A stretch of DNA of 64,000 nt, taken from Peribacillus alkalitolerans. GTDB taxonomy: Bacteria > Bacillota > Bacilli > Bacillales > DSM-1321. A program made the position numbers and the translations under genes. Below are positions 43,196 to 51,384 of this stretch, one piece after another (the stretch's first letter is position 1; every line of letters starts with the position of its first letter). Under the pieces are notes generated by a model. That model did not search any database. It was given only the letters and a program-made list of their open reading frames with translations, and was not told the DNA's origin. The stretch spans positions 62,001 to 126,000 of the forward strand of contig NZ_JAAGVZ010000001.1 in the NCBI RefSeq assembly GCF_010882125.1. Direction: 5' to 3'.

Positions 43196-44089
43196 TTACT
43201 TCTTTTCTACTGCATGGCCACCAAATTCGTTGCGTAAAGCCGCTACCACTTTACCTGTGAATGTATCGTTATCTAAAGAACGATATCTCATCAATAAAGA
43301 CATCGCAATAACTGGAGTTGCCGCTTGTAAATCTAATGCAGTTTCAACTGTCCATTTTCCTTCACCTGAAGAATGCATAATCCCTTTAATTTCATCTAAT
43401 TTCGCATCTTTAGAAAATGCACGTTCAGTTAAATCCATTAACCAAGAACGAATGACTGACCCATTATTCCATACGCGTGCAACTTTTTCATAGTCATAAT
43501 CAAAATCACTTTTCTCTAATACTTCAAAGCCTTCACCAATCGCTGCCATCATTCCATATTCAATCCCGTTGTGGACCATTTTCAAGAAGTGACCGCTGCC
43601 TGCTTTCCCAGCATACAAGTATCCATTTTCTACAGAAGTATCACGGAAGATCGGTTCAACTAATTCCCAAGCCTCAGCGTCTCCACCAATCATATAACAA
43701 GCTCCGTTACGAGCACCTTCCATACCTCCAGAAGTTCCAACATCCATAAAGTGGACGCCAAATTCCTTCAGTTGGTTATATCGGCGAATAGATTCTTTAT
43801 AATGAGAGTTTCCTGCCTCGATTACAATATCTGCTTTATTTAAAAGAGGTGTTACTTCATCAAGAACTGTATCGACTACAGCATGAGGAACCATAATCCA
43901 AAGGATTCTAGGTGATTCTAATGATTGAATGATCCCTTTTAAACTAGAAACTCCTTCTGCTCCATAATTTTTCATTTCTTCAACAGCAGCTGTATTTAAA
44001 TCAAAAGCTACAACTTCATGCTTATTATCTATTAGGTTTTGCCCTAAATTCAATCCCATTTTCCCTAACCCGATTAAACCAACTTTCAT
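43196..44089 (-). CDS. gnd: 6-phosphogluconate dehydrogenase, short decarboxylating type (YqeC-like)
   Basis: A 297-residue NAD(P)-binding enzyme of the short Gnd class that converts 6-phosphogluconate to ribulose-5-phosphate and CO2. The nucleotide motif is LIGLGKMGLNLGQN; the substrate region has DVGTSGGMEGARNG (near residue 118) and KMVHNGIEYGMM (catalytic Lys/Asn near 169). The length fits the roughly 300-residue NAD-preferring type, not the 470-residue form; cofactor choice is inferred. A GATGGAGGTATTTT site precedes the ATG. Single gene. Confidence 0.92.
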   Translation of the reverse strand: MKVGLIGLGKMGLNLGQNLIDNKHEVVAFDLNTAAVEEMKNYGAEGVSSLKGIIQSLESPRILWIMVPHAVVDTVLDEVTPLLNKADIVIEAGNSHYKESIRRYNQLKEFGVHFMDVGTSGGMEGARNGACYMIGGDAEAWELVEPIFRDTSVENGYLYAGKAGSGHFLKMVHNGIEYGMMAAIGEGFEVLEKSDFDYDYEKVARVWNNGSVIRSWLMDLTERAFSKDAKLDEIKGIMHSSGEGKWTVETALDLQAATPVIAMSLLMRYRSLDNDTFTGKVVAALRNEFGGHAVEKK

Positions 44090-44223
44090 TGTTTAAAATA
44101 CCTCCATCAATTAGTTCCATTACTTTAATCATTATTAATATTTATATCCAAAGGGTATATTACCATACTTTAGTGCTGCATAACCCAATATCTTTAATAC
44201 TGCAACAAATGAAAACGCTTTAA

Positions 44224-44255
44224 TAAAAAAAGCCACAGTTTTCAGATACTGGGGC
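44224..44255 (-). terminator. Terminator after the HxlR-type gene
   Basis: GCCCCAGT pairs with ACTGTGGC (one mismatch pair) around ATCTGAAA, then TTTTTTT on the minus strand. Confidence 0.85.
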
Positions 44256-44261
44256 CATTGG

Positions 44262-44627
44262 TTATTTCATCGATTCATTTTTATCTGCCTGTTTTTCAAC
44301 AACATTTTCCATATAATTTTTACCCCATGTGTACATGGAATCAAGAATAGGCATTAAGCTTTCTCCATGCTCTGTAAGAGAATATTCTACTTTCGGAGGT
44401 ACAACTGGGTAGACTTTGCGTTGTACAATCAGATGATCTTCAAGTTCACGCAATTGGTTAACGAGCATTCTTTGTGTAATTCCTGGCATAAGTGCTTTTA
44501 GTTCACCAAATCGTTTCGTGCCTTCTTTTCCTAGATGCCACAAAATCAGCATCTTCCACTTACCACCTATGACTGAAAGAGTTAATTCCTTTTCACAATT
44601 AAATATTTTTTCTTGCAAACGTGGCAT
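44262..44627 (-). CDS. HxlR family transcriptional regulator
   Basis: A 121-residue winged-helix regulator. It opens with the family pattern ([20 protein letters not shown]), with the single cysteine that many HxlR proteins use as a redox or thiol switch, then [20 protein letters not shown] (recognition helix) and [16 protein letters not shown]. The ATG is preceded by GGAGGTGGAACG; an upstream TTG overlaps this site. Usual targets are neighbouring oxidoreductases, but none is divergent here. Targets unknown. Confidence 0.88.
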   Translation of the reverse strand: MPRLQEKIFNCEKELTLSVIGGKWKMLILWHLGKEGTKRFGELKALMPGITQRMLVNQLRELEDHLIVQRKVYPVVPPKVEYSLTEHGESLMPILDSMYTWGKNYMENVVEKQADKNESMK

Positions 44628-44824
44628 TCGTTCCACCTCCAAAATTTATTATAACAATTAGTAAACTGTTAAACACTATCTAAGAATAAAGTTTCAACCA
44701 CCTAAAAACTTGATTCACATATAACTTATTCTTTTATTTCATTTTAATCTATCTTTTTATAAAGATAGCTGAATGGCTTTGGGTTAATAATCGATTTATG
44801 GAGTGTGCTGAAGAAATTTTATCT

Positions 44825-44864
44825 AAAAGAAACGGACTTGCAACAAATGCAAGTCCGTTTCTTT
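44825..44864 (-). terminator. Terminator after the Spo0E-like gene
   Basis: AAAGAAACGGACTTGCA pairs with its complement around a short loop; T run on both sides. Confidence 0.88.
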
Positions 44865-44867
44865 TCA

Positions 44868-45044
44868 TTTAGGATAATTAGCTGTCCAATCAGGAATATG
44901 TTTTTCCTCGTTAAACTGATTGATCAATTTATCTAGTTCTTCACTTAATAATACGGTTGTTGTGTCTGTAAATCCTTTTCTAATACCTGCTGAAATCATC
45001 TCAAGTCTTTTAAGTTCAATTTGATTACTTAATACTTGGCACAT
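44868..45044 (-). CDS. Spo0E-like aspartyl-phosphate phosphatase
   Basis: About 59 residues forming a helical hairpin. The Spo0E family shows a Q/N-I-E-xx-R start (LSNQIELKRLEMI) and the SxELDxLI signature, here LSEELDKLINQF near residue 41. Family members dephosphorylate Spo0A-P and so delay sporulation. The start is the ATG behind GGGTGGGGTCATA. The annotated stop lies at or close to 44865-44870; limits are within a few bases. Single-gene unit with a strong terminator. Confidence 0.82.
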
Positions 45045-45128
45045 TATGACCCCACCCAAAATTAAGATAGTAATGTAATATGGTTAATATATCATTGCAG
45101 GTATCGAGACAAAGAAGTAAATTTTCTA

Positions 45129-45761
45129 TTAACCCAAGTCTGTTTCTAATAAACAACCCTTTAAATAGGTTTTAAATAATTGAAATTGATTTTTCAATTG
45201 GATTTTATCTGGCCCGAGATGAAACCTGTGTACATTGATTCCATCACAAAAAGTTGTAATTAATCTTGCTGTAGCGTTAACTGAGGTTGAAGCTTTAAAT
45301 TCTCCAGATTCTACACCATTATTTAATATAAATGAGAGGTTTTTTAATATATTTCCAACCCGAATCTCTAAATCTGGAATATGTTTTTGGCTTTTGCGTC
45401 CAACTGTGAAGTAATATTCATAAACCACTGGCACTAAATGATCTCTTTCATTTTCAATAGTATCCATGATTTGGTCAAGAATAAGTGAAAGTACTTGCCA
45501 GCTTGTCCGGCCTACTTGATACAAACTATCAAAACCCCAGACCTCTTCGATATCCCTTTTTCTCAGGATCTCTAGGAATATATCTTCCGTATTTTGAAAG
45601 TATGTATATACCCCACCTCTGCTTACTCCTGAATGCTCTATAATATCTTGCATAGAAACTGCATTAAAACCCTTTTTTATAAATACTTCCCTCGCTGCAT
45701 CAAGGATCAGCATTTTTCTTTCTTCCCTATGTTGTTCAGAAACAACTGGTGCCAAAGTCAC
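45129..45761 (-). CDS. TetR family transcriptional regulator
   Basis: A 210-residue repressor. The N-terminal DNA-binding region is ILDAAREVFIKKGFNAVSMQ then HSGVSRGGVYTYFQNTEDIF (recognition helix near residue 50). The larger C-terminal helical domain should bind a ligand. It appears to start at GTG (45761); the ribosome binding site is weak. Its promoter is bracketed by 10-bp inverted repeats, so autoregulation is likely. No transporter or target gene sits beside it in the divergent direction; a repeat fills that gap. Confidence 0.88.
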   Translation of the reverse strand: MTLAPVVSEQHREERKMLILDAAREVFIKKGFNAVSMQDIIEHSGVSRGGVYTYFQNTEDIFLEILRKRDIEEVWGFDSLYQVGRTSWQVLSLILDQIMDTIENERDHLVPVVYEYYFTVGRKSQKHIPDLEIRVGNILKNLSFILNNGVESGEFKASTSVNATARLITTFCDGINVHRFHLGPDKIQLKNQFQLFKTYLKGCLLETDLG

Positions 45762-45780
45762 ACCTACTTTTTAAAGAGTC

Positions 45781-45826
45781 ATTATTGACTCTAATAGTAT
45801 AACCGTTGGTACATAAAGTCAATAAT
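45781..45826 (-). promoter_or_regulatory. Promoter and inverted-repeat operator of the TetR gene
   Basis: On the minus strand TTGACT (45817-45822) and TACTAT (45794-45799) with a 17-base spacer. The perfect 10-bp arms ATTATTGACT and AGTCAATAAT (45781-45790 and 45817-45826) flank the promoter; one arm overlaps the -35 element. This is the layout of an autorepressed TetR gene. Confidence 0.7.
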
Positions 45827-45999
45827 ATTTTTCTAAAAATTCCAATAATGAAATAACAGGAAAATAGAACTATATTTAGACTAATATTCTCTTAAAATTT
45901 AAGGTTAAATAGACTTTAATTTCTTTAATAAAGTGTAGGATAGAAGGAGGAAGGAATTTATTTTCCCTAAATGAATACGAAAGACTTGTTTTAAATGAA

Positions 46000-46227
46000 G
46001 GTTGTTTTCGTAAACTTTGTTGCTTTTATAGTTAATTTAACTTTAACGATCTGAGTTAATTATAGCGGAGGGCACTTGATTCCAACGGGAATAAGAGGGA
46101 AGTGGTGACCCCACAGGCGGTATCGACGAGGAGACTCCCATCCCTCCCCGCGGAAAGCAAGTGCCTCTCGCTGCAATCAACGGACAAACTTTATTGTTTA
46201 AAAACAACAATCTATGCGAAAAGAGCC
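46000..46227. repeat. GC-rich MITE-like palindromic repeat, copy 5 (second subfamily)
   Basis: Outer inverted ends GGTTGTTTTC and GAAAAGAGCC; inner part GAGTTAATTATAGCGGAGGG to CCTCTCGCTGCAATCAACGG. It shares GGAAGTGG-type and CCCGCGGAAAGCAAGTGCCT blocks with copy 6 (61581-61867), to which it is closest. It fills most of the gap before the flavodoxin-like gene. Confidence 0.85.
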
Positions 46228-46316
46228 TAAATGAAAAACCTTTTCTTTTCATTTTTATGAATATTCAATGGTATACTATTATCATTCATGCCAAAGATGA
46301 ATTGGAGTGATATTTG

Positions 46317-46859
46317 ATGAAAATATTAGCCTTGCTCGGAAGTTCCAGAAAAAAAGGCAACACTGAATATATGGTAAACCGCGTCTTGGAGGGTGTGGAG
46401 CATACCAGTATTGAGCTTGCCGAACTCAATGTTTTACCTATTGTTGATAGGCGTCATACAGTTGAAGGATTCTCCTTCGTTGACGACGATTATGAAAAAA
46501 TTCTCCCTCAACTTTTACAACATGACATCATCATATTCGCTACGCCATTGTATTGGTATGGGATGTCTGGTCATATGAAAACCTTCTTCGATCGCTGGTC
46601 TCAATATTTACGGGATGAACGGTTTGACTTAAAAGGAGAATTAAGCAAGAAAAAAGCGTACGTCATCGTTACAGGTGGAGCTAATGCACCTATTACTGCC
46701 CTGCCTCTTATCCAACAATTCCAGTACATATTTGATTTCGTAGACATGAAATTCGAAGATTACATAATTGCTCGTGGGGTAAAGCCTGAGGAAGTTTCAC
46801 AGGACCAGCTAGCTTTACAAAAAGCACAGCATTGGAATAATGTATTTAAAAATGTTTAA
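46317..46859 (+). CDS. Flavodoxin-fold NAD(P)H-dependent oxidoreductase
   Basis: A 180-residue FMN-dependent reductase. The FMN phosphate loop is LLGSSRKKGNTE at the N-terminus; PLYWYGMSGHMKTFFDRWS (residues about 80 to 98) is the flavin ring contact typical of the NADPH-dependent FMN reductase/WrbA-like group. Substrate (quinone, azo or nitro compound) unknown. The ATG follows ATTGGAGTGATATT. Convergent with a nitroreductase. Confidence 0.88.
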   Translation: MKILALLGSSRKKGNTEYMVNRVLEGVEHTSIELAELNVLPIVDRRHTVEGFSFVDDDYEKILPQLLQHDIIIFATPLYWYGMSGHMKTFFDRWSQYLRDERFDLKGELSKKKAYVIVTGGANAPITALPLIQQFQYIFDFVDMKFEDYIIARGVKPEEVSQDQLALQKAQHWNNVFKNV

Positions 46860-46862
46860 TCA

Positions 46863-46899
46863 AAAATGGCTGACTCAAGATTGAGACAGCCATTTTTTT
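46863..46899. terminator. Bidirectional terminator between the two flavin enzymes
   Basis: AAAATGGCTGA.TCAA pairs with TGAGACAGCCATTTT around a short loop, with T on both strands. Confidence 0.88.
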
Positions 46900-46902
46900 A
46901 GA

Positions 46903-47613
46903 TTAAGCTTCAAATGTATTCCAAGTTGTAATATCCTCAAGTGGCAGACGAGTTTTTTCAAAACCTGCTTTAACTGCCTTCCCAATGGAAATCAGCATGA
47001 CTGGTTTATAATTTTCAGGTACCTTGAATGCCTCAACGAACTTCTCTGCATTGAATCCACCCATCGGAACTGAATCTAATCCCTTCGCTTTAGCAGCTAA
47101 CATTAGTTGCATGGATACTAGCCCACCATCTATCATTGCAACACGAGCCGCATCTACCTCTGATAAATTCCCATAATGTTGATTAATTTGATTTATATAG
47201 AAGTCTTTTACTTCCTGAGTCATAGCACCCTTTTCAACCACTTCTCCATAAATCTTATCAGCGTTTATATAAGCCTTTGTATCTCCTAAGACTGCAATCA
47301 CAACAGAAGCATCGACAATTTGCTGTTGATTGTTCGCGATAGGCAATAGGTGTTGTTTCTTTTCTTGATCTTTGATTACAAGGAATCTCCAAGGTTGCAA
47401 ATTAGACGAAGAAGGTGCTTGAATCGCCACTTCCAATAACTCACGAATTTCATGATCCTCCATCTTAAAGCTTGGATCATAATGTCTGACCGAACGTCTT
47501 TCTTTGGCCACAGTGAAGAAATTTTGATCACTAATCTCAATCGGATTATCCTCTAACTTAACTTGATTTATTTTATCAAAGTATTCTTGATTACTATTTC
47601 TCTTTTGAGTCAT
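46903..47613 (-). CDS. Nitroreductase family protein
   Basis: A 236-residue FMN-dependent oxidoreductase. The N-terminal RRSVRHYD motif (near residue 39) and PSSSNLQPWRFLVI (near 72) contact FMN; the GLDSVPMGGF and KPVMLISIGKA segments are standard. Members reduce nitro compounds, quinones or disulfides with NAD(P)H. Its promoter is covered by two palindromes and the next gene upstream encodes an Rrf2 regulator, so local control is likely. The start follows GAAGGGAAG. Confidence 0.9.
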   Translation of the reverse strand: MTQKRNSNQEYFDKINQVKLEDNPIEISDQNFFTVAKERRSVRHYDPSFKMEDHEIRELLEVAIQAPSSSNLQPWRFLVIKDQEKKQHLLPIANNQQQIVDASVVIAVLGDTKAYINADKIYGEVVEKGAMTQEVKDFYINQINQHYGNLSEVDAARVAMIDGGLVSMQLMLAAKAKGLDSVPMGGFNAEKFVEAFKVPENYKPVMLISIGKAVKAGFEKTRLPLEDITTWNTFEA

Positions 47614-47635
47614 TGTTAATCTTCCCTTCTAATTT

Positions 47636-47695
47636 AAACTGTTCTCTATCTGAGTACAGTTTAATCCATAAACTGTTCTTTTGTCAAGAACAGTT
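47636..47695 (-). promoter_or_regulatory. Nitroreductase promoter with two Rrf2-type operators
   Basis: On the minus strand TTGACA (47682-47687) and TAAACT (47658-47663) form a promoter with an 18-base spacer. Operator 1 (47636-47662) has arms AAACTGTTCT and AGTACAGTTT; operator 2 (47671-47695) has perfect arms AACTGTTCTT and AAGAACAGTT with five bases between. One covers -10, the other -35. The palindrome type fits binding by the neighbouring Rrf2 protein. Confidence 0.78.
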
Positions 47696-47731
47696 AGTTA
47701 CAAAAAAAATAAACGAACCACTGGGATCGTT

Positions 47732-48148
47732 TTATTTTTTCGGAATCATGTCTGCTATGGTTTTCTGCTCTAATCCGCTCAAAATCCATTCTTCCATCTC
47801 ATCTGTTAAAGCAACTAAAGCCTCATTGGTATATGGAGACAAGCAGCTACTATTAACATCTATTAAGCCTTTCGTAAATGGATCGACGATTTGCATGGCT
47901 TTGTACACATCTGCCAATGTTATTTGGTCTGCAGGTCTTGCTAATGAATACCCACCGTCACGCCCTTCTTTTGCTCGGATTAACTCTCCCTTTACTAAAT
48001 AGGTAAGAATCTTTCTTAAAAAGGCGGACCTTGATTCAAGCTTTCCAGCCATTTCCGCACTTGGGCAAATGCCTTCATATGTTGCTAAAACGACTAATGC
48101 CTGTATCGCATACCCAAACCACCTTGTAGTTGAAGGTTTTTCCGTCAT
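47732..48148 (-). CDS. Rrf2 family transcriptional regulator
   Basis: A 138-residue winged-helix regulator. Features: FGYAIQALVVLATYEG, PSAEMAGKLESRSAFLRKIL (recognition helix near residue 35) and the wing KEGRDGGYSLARPADQITLAD typical of Rrf2. A single cysteine near the middle (SSCLSPY) is present, but there is no CxxC cluster for an Fe-S centre. The ATG follows GAGGTGAAGAGA; an upstream GTG is less likely. It probably controls the adjacent nitroreductase, perhaps in response to redox or thiol stress. Confidence 0.88.
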   Translation of the reverse strand: MTEKPSTTRWFGYAIQALVVLATYEGICPSAEMAGKLESRSAFLRKILTYLVKGELIRAKEGRDGGYSLARPADQITLADVYKAMQIVDPFTKGLIDVNSSCLSPYTNEALVALTDEMEEWILSGLEQKTIADMIPKK

Positions 48149-48304
48149 TCTCTTCACCTCACTACTAGTTTAAACCATTTCACTAGGATGACAATATGAA
48201 AAATAGCTTTCCTATTTTTTTCACATCCATTTAGATATTTTTCAAGTCAAATATCTCGGTCAACATTAACTGGTTCTATAGAACTGCAATTATTTAGCAT
48301 TCAA

Positions 48305-48568
48305 CTAGTTAAAATATAAATGCACCTGCTCTAAATCCCTTATCAATTGTTTAATTTCAACTTGAGTTAGTCGTAATGGCATTTGATCATATAAAGTAAT
48401 GATTTGTCCATCACTTTCTTGCTCATGTTTTTTCAGATACTCATAAATATTGTTAAGCTGAGTTTCCTTTAAAGTGGATTCCGTGAAGAAATTTTTTACT
48501 CTTTGTAAGGAAAATTCATTGTTCTCCACATCAAATTCTCCTGATATTATTTGGCCCTGTATATTCAT
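48305..48568 (-). CDS. Protein of unknown function (87 aa)
   Basis: A soluble 87-residue protein, mostly helical and acidic, with LKETQLNNIYEYLKKHEQES near residue 34 and a C-terminal LTQVEIKQLIRDLEQVHLYF. TGGGAGTGAAATT precedes the ATG, so it is likely real. I do not recognise the family. Single gene between the Rrf2 gene and the TRAP operon. Confidence 0.6.
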   Translation of the reverse strand: MNIQGQIISGEFDVENNEFSLQRVKNFFTESTLKETQLNNIYEYLKKHEQESDGQIITLYDQMPLRLTQVEIKQLIRDLEQVHLYFN

Positions 48569-48660
48569 AATTTCACTCCCAAGATTAAACTCAAGTTAGT
48601 TTTCCCTAAAATACTTTTGACTTTCATTAAAAGTTAACAACGCTCTAATCAAGGAACTCA

Positions 48661-48735
48661 AAAAAAAACACCCCTTATAGTCGCTGTAGCCCTACGAGGA
48701 ATGTTCAACGTCTACTATAAGGGGAGCATTTTTCA
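48661..48735 (-). terminator. Terminator of the TRAP transporter operon
   Basis: CCCCTTATAG pairs with CTATAAGGGG around a loop of about 34 bases that holds a smaller hairpin; an A run (T on the minus strand) follows. Confidence 0.82.
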
Positions 48736-48764
48736 TTCGAAATGCTTTATTTCTGTATGATAAG

Positions 48765-50723
48765 TTAACCTGCAACCTGTGGTTTCTGAGTTTTATCCTT
48801 TTTAATGCCAAGTTGTAGGACAAGTAATAGTATAAACGACCCAATACCAATCATGTCAGTGATTGTTTCAGGATAAATGAGCATTATACCCCCAACTATT
48901 CCAATCAACCTTTCATACCAGGACAAACCTCGAAGCCAATATCCGACTACCCCAGCACCAATTAAAATCATTCCACAAAATGCAGTAGTTACTACCCAGA
49001 TTAGATAGTACCAAGTCGTATCAATCATAAGTAATTCTGGTGAGAGTACGAAAATATACGGAATGATAAAGGCGGCAATAGCCAGTTTTGATGATTCAAT
49101 GCCTGTTCTTAGTGGCTCACCACCTGATACTGCTGCAGCCGCAAAAGCAGCCAGAGCAACCGGAGGAGTAATATCCGCAATGATTCCAAAATAGAATACG
49201 AATAAGTGAGCAGATAGATCAGGAACCCCTAGTAAAATTATTGCAGGTGCTGCAATGGTCGAGGTAATAACATAGTTAGCAGTTGTAGGCGAGCCCATTC
49301 CAAGAATTAATGAAGCTACCATTGTTAAAAACAATGTTAAAATCAAATGTCCACCGGAAAAATCCAGGATTCCATTTGCTACCTTTAATCCTAGACCAGT
49401 TTTTGTTACAACCCCTACTATAATGCCTGCAGCTGCTGTAGCTGCTGCAACGCCTAGAGCTGTTCGTGCACCATCTGCAAGAGCCGCAACTATCCCTTTT
49501 AACCCAATTCTTGTATCTTTTCTAAATGCACTAACAACGACGGTAATAAGAATGGACCACAAGGCCGCACGCATGACACTCATTCCACTCATCATTAAAA
49601 TTAAGATCACTATAATCGGTACTAATAGATAAATCTTCTCAAAAATTTCTTTTCTGCTAGGAATCTCGTCATCTCTCAATCCTCTTAAACCTACCCGCTT
49701 AGCTTCAAAATGGGTCATGATCCAAATTCCAGCAAAATAAAGAATTGCTGGAATTGCTGCAGCTTTGGCAATATCCCAATAGGAAATTCCTCCACCAATA
49801 AATTCCACCATTAAGAAAGCAGCCGCTCCCATTACTGGAGGCATAAGCTGACCGCCTGTCGAAGCAGATGCCTCTACTGCTCCAGCAAATTCTTTACGAT
49901 AACCAAGATTTTTCATCATGGGGATTGTAAATGCACCAGATGTCACTACATTGGCTACTGAGCTTCCACTAATTGTACCCTGTAAAGCACTTGAAAAAAT
50001 CGCTACTTTGGCTGGTCCACCGACCCTTTTTCCCGCAATGAATATCGCTAGGTCATTAAAGTACTGTCCAACCCCAGTTTGTACCAGGAAAGAGCCAAAT
50101 AACAAAAATAAAAAGATAAAGGTTGCTGAAACTCCCAGAGGGGTACCGAGTATCCCTTCTGTTGTATAAAACATGGTTTGAACAAGTCGATCCAGTTCCA
50201 AGCCACGATGAGCGAGGAAGCCAGGCATGTATGGACCAAACATGGCATAGCCCATAAACAAAACAGCAATGATCATAATCGGCAAACCTACCGTACGTCT
50301 AGTAGCTTCCAATACCAATATGATGGCGGCCAGTCCAATATAAAAATCTAGATCGGTCAGTCTTCCGGCTCTCATTACAAGCTCATCTATCATGAGAGGC
50401 CAATAAGCTCCGACAGCAACAGCTATGACTGCAAGCAAAATATCATACCACGCAACTTTATTTATTTTTAAATTTTTTCGTCTAGCTGGAAATAATAGAA
50501 ATATCAGTGCCAAAGCAAAACCAAGATGAATGGACCGCTGTAATTGTGCAGTCAATATTCCAAAAAGTGAAGTATATAACTGGAATATTGAAAAGGATAC
50601 TAATCCAATTAAAACTATCCACCCAATTATTCCACTAAGCTTTCTCGTACCTGCTTCAGGATCGTATTTCTCTAATAATTCTTGTTGCTGTTCTTCTGTT
50701 AATACACCTTCATTAACGCTCAA
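48765..50723 (-). CDS. TRAP transporter fused permease (4TM plus 12TM, TAXI type)
   Basis: A 652-residue membrane protein that fuses the small (DctQ-like) and large (DctM-like) TRAP permease units, as is common for TAXI systems. About 16 or more helices. The large-subunit motifs include GSSVANVVTSGAFTIPMMK (near residue 255), ASASTGGQLMPPVMGAA (near 283) and GMGSPTTANYVITS (near 475). It is driven by a sodium or proton gradient. It starts at TTG and overlaps the DUF1850 gene by 11 bases. The substrate (often glutamate or another small carboxylate in relatives) is not evident. Confidence 0.92.
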   Translation of the reverse strand: MSVNEGVLTEEQQQELLEKYDPEAGTRKLSGIIGWIVLIGLVSFSIFQLYTSLFGILTAQLQRSIHLGFALALIFLLFPARRKNLKINKVAWYDILLAVIAVAVGAYWPLMIDELVMRAGRLTDLDFYIGLAAIILVLEATRRTVGLPIMIIAVLFMGYAMFGPYMPGFLAHRGLELDRLVQTMFYTTEGILGTPLGVSATFIFLFLLFGSFLVQTGVGQYFNDLAIFIAGKRVGGPAKVAIFSSALQGTISGSSVANVVTSGAFTIPMMKNLGYRKEFAGAVEASASTGGQLMPPVMGAAAFLMVEFIGGGISYWDIAKAAAIPAILYFAGIWIMTHFEAKRVGLRGLRDDEIPSRKEIFEKIYLLVPIIVILILMMSGMSVMRAALWSILITVVVSAFRKDTRIGLKGIVAALADGARTALGVAAATAAAGIIVGVVTKTGLGLKVANGILDFSGGHLILTLFLTMVASLILGMGSPTTANYVITSTIAAPAIILLGVPDLSAHLFVFYFGIIADITPPVALAAFAAAAVSGGEPLRTGIESSKLAIAAFIIPYIFVLSPELLMIDTTWYYLIWVVTTAFCGMILIGAGVVGYWLRGLSWYERLIGIVGGIMLIYPETITDMIGIGSFILLLVLQLGIKKDKTQKPQVAG

Positions 50724-51240
50724 GGATATTCACTCCTCTCAATTGCTGGACAATATTTAACGTTTTTTCTTTCACACGTACCCTAGTCCCTGGTTGAATA
50801 TAGGATGATAAAGGATACTGTTCTCCCTTATATATAACTGTATGATTGGCCCTAACCTTTCCAATCCGTAAATCAAAAAAAGGGAAGATTCTCTTCATAT
50901 TTTTTATGAAGTATTTACCTTCTCTTATTTCAAACACTTCACCTTTCCCTGCGTCAGAAGGCATGCCAATCGCAAAATCTTCATACATCAATTCATATTG
51001 TTGGATTTGTTGATTGGGGTTGATCCGGTAACTTTCAACAACATCCGTCAAATGGATGGAATGAGTATATTTAATTTGAAATTTTTGTTCTCCCTTTAAT
51101 GGAATGTACGCCAATACTCGTCTAGTGTTTTGAAACTCGAATACTAGTGCTTTTTTATATGGGGTAAAGAAAACTAATAATATTAGTAAGATGAGGGATA
51201 TAAATAAACTTATATGCTTTTTGTTCAAATAATGTTTCAT
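50713..51240 (-). CDS. DUF1850 domain protein of the TRAP operon
   Basis: A 175-residue protein with one N-terminal membrane anchor (ISLFISLILLILLVFF, residues 10 to 25) and an external beta-rich domain. The segments IKYTHSIHLTDVVESYRI and YEDFAIGMPSDAGKGE match DUF1850, which travels with TAXI-type TRAP transporters. A helper role in substrate transfer is likely but unproven. Start chosen behind GGCGGGGGATTG. Middle gene of the operon. Confidence 0.85.
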   Translation of the reverse strand: MKHYLNKKHISLFISLILLILLVFFTPYKKALVFEFQNTRRVLAYIPLKGEQKFQIKYTHSIHLTDVVESYRINPNQQIQQYELMYEDFAIGMPSDAGKGEVFEIREGKYFIKNMKRIFPFFDLRIGKVRANHTVIYKGEQYPLSSYIQPGTRVRVKEKTLNIVQQLRGVNILER

Positions 51241-51291
51241 CAATCCCCCGCCGTTTCTCTTGCTGTTTATAAAATAACCGAATAAAGCCAA

Positions 51292-51340
51292 TTTGACCGA
51301 CCACAGAACCTTCAGTTAGGTTGTTGTGTGGCCGGTCAAA
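51292..51340 (-). terminator. Intercistronic hairpin after the TAXI binding-protein gene
   Basis: TTTGACCG.CCACA pairs with TGTGGCCGGTCAAA (14 bp, one mismatch) around a 21-base loop. No strong T run follows, so it may act as a partial terminator or an mRNA end-protector, raising binding protein relative to permease. Confidence 0.7.
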
Positions 51341-51384
51341 TGGTTATTTACATCATTTTAATAGATGTATAGTTTTCAAGATTA

